Source: Puccinia triticina
Taxonomy: Eukaryota > Basidiomycota > Pucciniomycetes > Pucciniales > Pucciniaceae
DNA length: 64,000 nucleotides
NCBI RefSeq assembly: GCF_026914185.1
Contig: NC_070563.1
Location: forward strand, 2,935,001-2,999,000
Direction: 5' to 3'
In this document: positions 35,529 through 45,400 of the stretch, piece by piece
Numbering within the stretch: the stretch's first letter is position 1
Layout: every line of letters starts with the position of its first letter
Notes under the pieces: model-generated
What the model saw: only the letters and a program-made list of their open reading frames with translations
What the model was told of the DNA's origin: nothing
Databases searched by the model: none
Made by a program: the position numbers and the translations under genes

Positions 35529-36680
35529 ATGGGGAAAAGCCAGAAGCGCCACAAGCCAACTGAATCACCTTCGTCTTCTATCTCCGGCCCGAAAAAAAGA
35601 AGCCGGGCAGTAGTTGAAGTATCCGACAACTCTGATCAAAAAAAAGATGCCTCCAACTCCGAAACTCCAGCAAGCACTCAGAACTCAAGGGGCAAACAGC
35701 TTTCAGATGAACAAGAGCTCAGTAAGTTCATTTTAGATTAATAATTTGCCCATGATTGACCCACTTTGACTTAATCACTTTCCAGAAAAAGCTCGGAGAG
35801 CTCACGCGAATTGTCTCAGCCCATGCTATTCTTATTTCGAAACCCCACAACTTTCTGATCAAGTGGACAAGAACGGTCACAAGATGATTTCTTACGCATG
35901 CAAAACGTATGTTAATATTTTTTTTGTTGTTTTCCTGCCTGTACCTAATTTTGTCTTCAATTTTGTTCAGCTGTGGAACCAAAATAAACAGGCCAACCTA
36001 TGAGACTTCCCCAACAAATCTAGCGAAGCATGTTGCAAACTGCACCAAGAGAGTACGGGAAGCAAATGAAACTCAGAAACTGTCGGCCCTGGGAATATCT
36101 GGGACAGGTGATATTGACCCGCGTGAAGTGAGCACCACATTTCTCTATTATCCCGAATTGATGCCAGCTTTGACTGAAGTTGATCCGATTCCAGGTACCC
36201 CAGCTGTGTGCCATTTGGTGTGCTGAAGCTGCCCAACCATTTTTAGCCCTCGGAGAAAACACTCATTGAGCCATCTTGCACCCGGTTATCCTCAAGAATC
36301 TTCCAGAACAAAGGACAGTATCAGACAATATAGGCCGTTTATATACAGCTGTACAGGAGAAGTTTATAGAATCCCTCAAGGTCAGTCTTTCCTTGCTTCT
36401 CTTTTGCATCTAATGACTTTAAACATGACCACAATATATATTCTGTGCCTTGATTTAGAATCATAACAGTGCGATGTATTTGGGGCTAGACGCCTGGCAG
36501 TCCCCGAATGGATTTGATATATTGGGAACGGTGATATACCATCTGGTTGAAGAAGATACCGGTGGCTTCCACTTGCAGGCAATGCCGCTTGACTTTGTTA
36601 AGCTAAATAAAAGCCATACAGGTGTGTATTTGGCTCAAACTGTCCAGCTAATTGTCGAGAAGTTTGGTGTGAAGGAAAAG
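35529..36680 (+). pseudogene. hAT-family transposase, 5' part only (BED zinc finger)
   Basis: Five inferred exons (35529-35721, 35786-35906, 35971-36127, 36195-36380, 36459-36680) with GT-AG introns join in one frame of 293 codons. A basic, Ser-rich N-terminus is followed by a BED-type zinc finger (ACKTCGTKI then NLAKHVANC), and later by the start of the catalytic core (MYLGLDAWQSPNGFDILG). An in-frame TGA at 36267, where relatives probably have CGA, breaks it. The fifth exon ends in a good donor (GTAAGTG), but no further exon follows, because a copy of the dispersed repeat at 36738 lies in the next intron and the catalytic C-terminal half is missing. It is not a copy of the 12650-15347 gene. 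Confidence 0.8.
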
Positions 36681-36737
36681 GTAAGTGTTTACTTGGTCTC
36701 TTCCGTTTTTTTGCTGATTGGTTGTTTTTTCATTGGG

Positions 36738-36960
36738 TACACCAGGGGAGATATGTTCCCACTCCCCAGGGAGTGCCACACCGTAACTTTTTTCCATAAC
36801 TGTGCTGGAGCCCTTTAGCAAGTATAGGTTAAAGAATATTGATATAGTTGTGGAAATCAACCAGAAGTGTTCTGGAACTCATCTGGAAAGTCTTCTCATT
36901 ACACAGAAAAATTTATTCAGAACTGATGCACAACATACCTTGAAGCCATCCAGAAGAGAT
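36738..36960. repeat. dispersed repeat, copy 2, in the intron of the broken hAT gene
   Basis: It matches 34125-34345: ACCAGGGGAGATAT, the CACTCCCCAGGGAGTG hairpin and ACTTTTTTCCATAACTGTGC, followed by the same degenerate tail. Its position marks where the hAT gene was truncated. Confidence 0.75.
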
Positions 36961-38037
36961 CAATAAGTACCTCACAATTGAACTTGAACTAATCTGGTAA
37001 TCCTTTAAAACTAATGTTGAAATTTCCCCCAGAACTCAAGGGAAGCTCAGTTGTAACTCAACTGGAACATATCAAAGATGTTTCCTAGAAGCAGAATTGA
37101 AATCATACGGAATTTTGTTTATTGCACCAGTTTACCATGGCATATATTCACTGAAAAGGATGTATTTTTTTCTTGCATTTCAGCAAGCCAGCCATCCACT
37201 TTCTCCTAGAAATAGTGAACCTTAATGCTTTTTGATTAAGAGTGCCAACTAAACAATATAATTTTGCTTAAGTACAAATTCTTCATGAAATGCAAGCCAT
37301 TGTTCATGGCATTGCCACGTGATCAAGTTTTTGATCATTCCATTTTCTTGTTATATGGCCATTGATGCTCAGATTTCTGCATCAATAAACTCTGGTGAAA
37401 AAAGTGCCAAAAAGGCCAGATTGAAATTGATTACAGCTCTGAATGGCTTAAATAACGCCCAATCAAACTCCACGGTTAATATTTTGTCTCCAGGATTATA
37501 ATGGCAGCATAAAATACAGCCAAGGAAGTGGGGGAGTTGTTGGGATTGTTTGTGAATTGTTATTTCATCCTCAATTGCAAAATGCAGTGAAAAATGCTTG
37601 TAATGTCTCAAATTGAACAAGGGAGAGAAAGTCACAACACTCATACATCAGTGAGCAAATTTCATCTCAACTTGAACCAGAAATCCAAAGCTGCTTTACT
37701 GTTACAAAAGCTTAAGCACACTACATGAGCACTTTGACTATTTTCAGTGTGGTATGATTCTGTCAGGAAAGAAACTCAACTGGTTCCGCATGGAAACTTA
37801 CAATTCCACATTTATCCAAACTGTTTGTTTGTTGCAAATTGAATTCTTCAATTGTTGAAATGCAGTATAGCAAATTGATGTAGATCAATGCAATTTTTGG
37901 CTCAATCAAGAGGGATACTTGAATTTATTGAATATAGATCACTTCAAGAAATGGGGATGATGAAAATTTTGCAAATTAACAAACATAAACAACAATGTAG
38001 GAAAGCATAACTAATTGTAAAAACATTTGGAAAACAA
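36961..38037. other. non-coding A/T-rich stretch
   Basis: No supported gene. The first part continues the degenerate AACTCAWCTGGAA-type words of the dispersed repeat. Confidence 0.4.
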
Positions 38038-39127
38038 CTAGTTCTTTTGTTTCTTGGGAGGAGCGTTTGCATTATCAATTTGATTCTGCAAACCACCAAT
38101 GTCTAATTTTTTTTTGTATAGGCCATTGATATAGGCAGTAATCGCATGAGCCATCCTCCTGTTTATCTGACAGGAAAATCCAAGCCTGGTATACATGCCA
38201 GTGGGCGAACATCCAGGCAGAGTTTGCTTGGGATCTGAATACACAGAGTGTCACACCAAGAGTTTTGTTCAAGTCTATACAGACTTGAAAATCGCGAAAC
38301 AAGAACTGACCACCCTCCATATCAAACAAATCATCCGCCAAGACTTGAGGATTATCTGGGTTTCTGGGGTTGAAGATTGGAATCCAACCAACAAGTGTCC
38401 AGTCGTTCACATCATTGTTGGTGTGCGGAATATTGTAAAAGTCAAACATCGTGAATGTCAGGAAAGAGGAGAAGTCGGCCGATGTATAGGGTTTGCCATA
38501 CTCTGTGTGATTCATAGAGGGGTATTGATTGGTGATCAGGAGTTCTCGATTAGCTTTGTGTACACCAGGTGCGAAGCTTCTCAATTTGTCAGAGATCCAC
38601 TGTCCAGCTTCAAGGAGGCGAGCTTTCTGGTCCTCCGGGTCGAATTTGAGAAGTTTCATTTGCTTGCGCAAAAACTTGACAGAACAGAACCGTCCAAAAT
38701 GTTCAGTGTTCTTTGAACATTTCCGCCAGCCATCGCCCCATAAAGATCCACAATGTTGGGGCCCGTTGGTGTTGATTTTGGCAACATAGTCAATCCGGCT
38801 TAGAAGATGCAGGACGAATTTCTCCCAACCTTTGTATTCGCTGGCCGCCATCGTGTCGAACGGATACTAAGCTGCCATGCAGAAGGGAGGGAGGTTGTTT
38901 GGTGCAACGATGCAAACACCATGCGTCAGGGAGACGTATTCTTCTTGGATGGTTTTGTTGGACGTAATCTCTTCTTCGGTGCATGGATCAAATTGACAAG
39001 AGGGTGGCACAGTACGGTGGTGGATATTTGTGTGCTGGCCGGGGGTACAAATCGGCGCTTCTCTTTTTGCCTTGTCTCGAGCAAATTGCTTAGCATCCTT
39101 GCCCATTCGCAAACGTTTACCAGGGCT
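38038..39127 (-). pseudogene. Tet-like 2OG-Fe(II) oxygenase domain protein, broken
   Basis: The minus-strand reading from about 39127 resembles the multicopy Tet/JBP-like dioxygenase proteins of rust fungi: SLTHGVCIVAPNNLPPFC, a central region, FSSFLTFTMFDFYN, then PHTNNDVNDWTLVGWIPIFN, GGQFLFRDFQV and GMYTRLGFSCQIN. Such enzymes use Fe(II) and 2-oxoglutarate; TET/JBP members oxidise methylated pyrimidines in DNA, and basidiomycete expansions have been linked to transposons. An in-frame TAG lies at 38867-38869 and a frameshift near 38240-38250. The metal-binding HxD box appears as H-T-N, with an Asn codon at 38417-38419 (GAC to AAC would be a CpG transition), so this copy is predicted inactive. 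The assignment rests on recalled family features. Confidence 0.7.
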
Positions 39128-39246
39128 ACATGATCAAAATCACCGTTAAAATCAGCAATGAAACCCGGGACAATTCAATGTAGCAGTCAGATCAGAAATG
39201 ATTCTTGTCTAAATGAGGTTGAGCATCTGCTGTGACATTCATATAC

Positions 39247-39420
39247 CTGAGAAGGTGTGGTGTACTTGGGAGTAGCCGTGGCACGGATGATGTGCACACC
39301 AACAGCACTACTCCTTTGTAACACCAACACCTCCCAGGTCCAACCGTTTCCCCAAGAATAACTGCATTGCAGAATTAGCCGTGGCACGGATGATATGCAC
39401 GCCTACTGCACTAATTCTGC
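39247..39420 (-). repeat. 103-bp-period duplicated hairpins encoding the same peptide
   Basis: Two units lie 103 bp apart, each with a conserved core (GCCGTGGCACGGATGAT on plus) inside its own inverted arms: GGAGTAG/CTACTCC in one, GCAGAATTAG/CTAATTCTGC in the other. On the minus strand both cores encode SAVGVHIIRATA, and nearly all differences between them fall at third codon positions. Both are preceded by a possible splice acceptor in the phase expected from the kelch exon ending at 39478, so they may be duplicated 3' exons of that gene. Confidence 0.6.
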
Positions 39421-39473
39421 GCAACACCAATTTTGGGGAAAGCAGAAGGAAGGAGCTGTGATGAAAGGTTAAC

Positions 39474-42400
39474 TTACGGTGGATCGTTCGTGGGGTACAG
39501 TTCAAGTGGCAGCACCACGATGGTATCGCGGAGAGCACCAAATACTAGCTGGGAATCTGACGATGTGGACAAATGGGATGTTTGGGAGCAGTCAAGGGTG
39601 TGGTATAGTGAAGGAGTAAGGGGCAGGCCAGGAGTTGTTGCGCTGCCACCAAGGACATAGATTGTTTCGTCCCATGCAGCTGTCAGTTGTGCAATCTTCA
39701 AAATTTCCGCGCTTCCTTCCAAAGCAACCTCGTACCACAAATAACCTACATATGAGAAAAAAATGATATTCAGATGTGGGGCAGGGAAAAGTGGGACCGA
39801 TAAAGGAGGAGAGCAACTTACTCAGGAGGTCCAAGGCCCAAGCGTCGCAGAGGCTAGTGTTTTCGCCATCTACACCACCAAATACAAACATTCTCTCGCC
39901 AAGTCGGAGTGCCGAATGATTTAATTGGCGTGGAGGGGGAAGAGATCCTGAACAAGAAATAGACTTCCAGCTCTTGTGAGAAAAATTGTACTTCCATGTG
40001 TCATTGAAGACGTTGCGGCCACTGGAACCTCCGAAAACGAGCCACGCGCAATCATACACAATATCTGAATGTCCTGTCCGCGCTGCTGGGTTACAAGGGG
40101 ATGAAATCTCCTCCCACAGCACGTTGGAGGTCACTGGAGGGGATCATTTTAGAACAGAGAGATGATTGTCAGCTACAAGTTATCATAGGCCAGAAAGAGA
40201 GATGGACTTACGATGGTCTAAGTCTATTCTCCACAGGCTGTCATGAACCAGGCGATTCATGTTTGTGCCGGCATAGATGTAGAAAAAGCCTTTGAATATT
40301 GCTGTTGTCAATCCAAACCTGGCAGCTGGACAGGCTCCTGAGACCTTGTAGCGACTCCAGGAGCTGGTTGATAGTGAGAGGGAATAGAGCTGTGTATCTT
40401 GCTCAGCACAATCGGTATTGGTGATGCCAGCCCAGATAAATAGATGACCGTCTGCTGCGGCTAAGAGGGGATCGGATCGAGGAGTGGGGGCAGGAACTCG
40501 TGTGGCAACTACTTTAGCAGTCAAGTTCGGCTTTGAGGCATCTGGATCGAAGCTGAAAGAGTACAGATCGCCTTGAAGGATGCCATCAAACAATCCGCCA
40601 AAGGAGAAGAGTATTGGGGGATCGATCAGTGGAAAATAGACCGTTGAGCCGCATCGGGTCCGAGGCAGAGGGGGCTGTAGAGGAAACAATCTCAACATGA
40701 TCTTTTGCCGGGTGGGATAGGAGTATACAAGGTAATTGTGCGACCAACGATCTGTGAAGCCGAGTGAGAGTGGAGCTGGGGCTTCGAGTCCACTTGGTCT
40801 AGATGAGCATGCTGTAATGGGGGAGATCGAGCAATTCGGGGGATCCTGCAGTGCGATCGATCAAGGAAACGACGGTTTGCTTGCAGGTGAGCTTTCCTGT
40901 TCAATAGCTGCTTCGTTTCTCTGCATCATGCAAGAGGTGATGGAACAGATGGTTGGATAGGACTTCAGCGCTGTGGGGGTTGAAGCGGGGCTCTTCAGGC
41001 TGGTAGAGGCTCAGACGAAAAGAGGCGCGAAGGAAAGGAAAACGAACTGATCTCTGAATTTCAAGAGACAGGGCGAACTGGGGAGAACCCCTACAAAAGA
41101 GGCCACCTTAAATGGTGGCCATGAAACTGAACTAGACAAAACAACTAGACAAGGGGCGCCAAGCCCCTGCGGCTAAAACATGACGAGAGAATGGGATACA
41201 GATCGTAACTCCGGGCCGAACCCGGTAGTGCGTCATGGGGAGCCGGCGAACCTCCTGCGTCCGGCAGGAGTCCACGTGGTCTCCTCGTGGTCGTGAGCGT
41301 ACAGGGGGACTATGTCTCCCTGTATAACTGTAGCCCTGCTACAACATCCCCCCCTCTAAACGGGGGCCGTCCCGGACCCTGATGGTGGTGGGCCCAACCG
41401 GAGCTTGAGTCTCCGAGCCGGCGGGTTAGCCGGGGGTGTTGGGGTAGCTGAACTCGTCACCTCGGCAGAAGCCGACGTGTTTCTCTTGGTCTTTGCTAAG
41501 ACTTTTGTTTTCTTCAATAAGTCCCGAGCCACTTTGGCATCGGCACGCTTTTCCCGCTGAGCTATAGCGGGTGGCGCGGCCCACATGTCATTGACAATGA
41601 GCGACCGGAGTGCTACCGGTCGTAGACTGTTGCCGTTAACCGGTCTTGGGTACTCGACTGCGTCGTGATCAGCAATGATGTAAACATTATTGTCTAATAC
41701 TTTAGTGATGGTGAATGGTCCGAACCACCTCGGGCTTCCCTTGGTATGCTTCTCATTTCGGAGCTTCACGGCTTGGCCCTCGACAAGACTGTCCAAGTCT
41801 CGTGCAAAATGGGTTTTCTCATCGAAGGCTGTCTTGTTCCTCGAGGCGCGCACGGCAGTGTTGCCGGCTGCCTCCGTTCTGGTCTTGTTGAGCTGCTCAA
41901 TACGGTTTCTGAGCTCGCTCTGGCCTGGGATGGCTGGCTCTGCAGCGATCATACGCCTGCGATCTTGGGGCAGTCGCGGCTTTACTCCGTAGAGTAACTC
42001 GAACGGGGAAAACCCGCTGCTATCGCTAATGTGAATTCTAGTGGAAAACAGGGCGGCCGGGAGGACGTCTTCCCACTTGGAAGGGTCCCCGGATTTGTTC
42101 AAGCGAAAGATAGCGGCTTCTAATATGCCATTAAACCGTTCGCTCTTACCATTCGTCTGTGGATGGTACCCTGACGTTCGGACTGGTTTCATTCCGGCTG
42201 CTGCCAGGAATTTCTGGAATCCTGCCGAGAGGTAGTTAGACCCTCGGTCTGTGAGGAACTCTTTAGGTACCCCAAAAGGGGTAACAATCTGATCAAAAAT
42301 TGCTTGAGCGATCTCAGCCGCTGAGGCTTCCTTCAGAGGGACCGCTACCGGCCATGAAGTGCAATGATCGATTGCAGTAAGAATCCACTTAAAGTGGCTC

Positions 42401-45400
42401 TTATAACTCTCCGTCATCTGGATTAGGTCTGACGACCATCTTTCGAACGGAAGGACTGCCGGCAGAGGCTTCTGCAGGGCAGTTTCTTGGTTTGGGTGTG
42501 GCCTTTCATGAATTTGGCAGGACTCACACGTACGGATGTAACTCTGAACATCATCGTACCTCTTCGGCCACCAACCCCGACCCCGCAGGATCTGCAAGGT
42601 GCAATCCCGGCTCCTGTGGCCAAGATTGTCGTGGACAGACCAAAGAAGATCAAATCGATACGCGAACGCCACGAAGGGCGATCTTTCTGGCAACCCCGGC
42701 CGGCCCAGATACATCAAGGTCTCAGCTGCGGGATCGTACTCGAAGAACTTCAAATTCTGTTCTGCTCGGGTCACCAATCGCTCTGGGATCCCTTCTGGTA
42801 AGTCCCTGTTTTCTAACAGGTACGGGATGATGAGGGGCCAGTCGGATTCGTGCAGCTTATCCGTGACCTCCTCCATCAGCGCCAGGTCACTCCTTCGTGA
42901 GAGCGCATCAGGGACGATGTTATCAGCTCCCTTCTTGTAGCAAATTTCTATGTCCATCTCGGCGAATTCCTCGATCCAGCGAAGGAGGCGTTTCGTCGGC
43001 AGGAGCTGCGTGGAGAGATAGGCTAACGAAGCATGGTCAGTATAAACAACCGTCGTTTCTACGGCTCCGTCCAGGTATACGTGCCACTTCCTCCAGGCAT
43101 GGATAATCGCTAATAATTCTCTTTCTTGCGCCGGATAGTTCACCTGCGCCTTGTTTAGCTTACAAGACTCGAACGCTACCGGGTGGAGGACAAGGTCCTC
43201 TCCGTCTTGCAACAGAACTGCTCCCACGGCGAAATCCGAGGCGTCGGTCTCCATTATGAAGCGCTTGAGAACGTCCGGCATTAGGAGTACCGGTGCGCTC
43301 GTGAGTGCTTCTTTCAACTGCTTGAAAGCCACTTCTTGGACCGGGAACCACTGAACTGGTTGCTTCTTTGTTACGCCGCCTGCTGTTAGGTCGTGTAACG
43401 GGGCCGCTATCTTAGCGAAATTCTTCACGTATCTGCGGTAGAACCCACAGAGGCCCAAAAACGAGCGCACGTCGAAGACCGTCTGAGGTCTGGGCCACTC
43501 GCGCACGCAAATTAACTTCTCGTCCATCGGCCGAATCGAATTGTATCCGATAACATGGCCGACGTATTGGATCTCTCTCAACCCAAAGGAGCATTTCGCT
43601 CCACTACATTTCAATTCCTCACGCCGGAGGACCTCTAGAACTCGCTCGACGTGCTTGATGTGCTCAGCTTCCGACTTTGAGTAAATCAAGATGTCGTCGA
43701 GGTATACCTGAACGAACTCGTCGATAAACTCTCGGAGCAGCTGCGTCATCATTCTCTGGAATGTACTAGGGGCGTTAACGAGCCCAAACGGCATCACCAA
43801 CCATTCGAAATGGCCGTACTTGGTTCCGAAAGCGGTTTTAGGTACGTCAGATTCAGCTATTTTCATTTGATGAAAACCCTGCTGTAGGTCTATCTTCGAA
43901 AAGAACCTGGCGCCCCTGAGCGCATCAAAGCACTCCTGGATTATCGGCAACGGGTGCCGATCTTTCTTGGTAAGGGAATTAACCTTTCTGTAATCCACAC
44001 ACAGCCGCACCTTCCCTGACGTTGGGTGCTTGACCATTACTATAGGCGACGACCATGGAGAGGTCGATGGGCGGATAAAACCAGCCTCCTGGAGGCCGGC
44101 CAGCCGCTCTTTCAGCGTACCCAATAACGCCGGGGACAATTGTCTCACCGGCTGGTGGACGGGCTGGGCTTCGCCGGTATGGACGAGGTGCTCGATTGTC
44201 CTCGGCTTATCCGAGACTTTCGATATTGGTCCGAAGACTTCTGCAAAGCGAGTCACTATCGACTGCAAAGATTCTGATAACTGGGCGTCGGTTCCGAACG
44301 CCGTAGGTAAGCCTACTGGCTGTTCATCCCTTGGGCCTTCTACTCCTTCTGACTCCATGAGACAGACGAACGACTCCCTAGCGCCCTCGTAGAACTCGTG
44401 GCGGCGGATCGATCGCGGGAGGAGCACCTCATTGTCGTCACTCATCACGGCAAGTTCGTGAGTCAACGTGCTACATAATGACGAAGAGGCTAAGCTAAAT
44501 TCTACTACGTTACCTGTCAGGCTTCGTAGGTTCCAAGTATTGGTACGCCAGTCTGTTGAGACGACATTGCTCGCGATCCAATCTCGGCCTAAAATAATGT
44601 CGTAGCTGGACAACGGTGCCAGTCGACAAACTACCGCGAAGCTGATCTCCGCTAAAACGAAACGGACAGTAGCTAATCTGTCATCAAGAATCCGATCCCC
44701 GAAGGCTCCGGTAACCCTAAAGGACTCGGGAGAACGACTGATCAGTAAACCGAGGTCCGTGACGAAAGAAGCAGATACATAGGACGATCCAGCGCCCGTA
44801 TCCAAGAGGACCCTGGCCAAACGGCCCTCAATTCTATGATGGAACTCAGCGCGGACCCCTTGGGCTTCAACGCTGCTCAACTCCATTGCGTGGTCTCCAT
44901 CAAGACACAGGCAATCACTTACAACATCGGTGGCGACGCCCGGCGGCTCCCCGGCAGGCTCCAACTCATCCGAAGCGGCTGTCCCCATGCCTGGGCGATC
45001 AGCAATCTCAGCTGTTTCTAACTCACGGTGGCTCTGCTCACAATGAGGCTCAGGTAGGTCTCTCTCTAACTTAATGGTGTTTAAATTACAAGAAAGAGAA
45101 GGAACTACGGCTAAAGTCGGTGGGAGAGACGATTCACCACCGACTACTCTTTTTTTAATTTAGGCTTTATGTTCTTAGCCTCCCAAGCCAACTGGGCTTC
45201 GGTCTTGGGCTTCGGGCACTTCTGGACCCGGTGGCCGAGTTCCTTGCAGTTATGACAAGGGAACTCGCCTTTCTTCTTGTTGGACGAGTTTCCGTCTCCC
45301 TCGGCTCGGCGCTTACCCGATCCCGAACCGCCGGCTACTGGCGCCGCTTGCGACTCGCGGTATCGCTGATCGTGAGTGACCGCGTGCATGAACACAGTGT

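Noticed and set aside
39247..39420. Self-cleaving ribozyme in the duplicated hairpins
   Set aside because: No hammerhead, twister or HDV-like conserved core could be matched, and the cores have a coding explanation.
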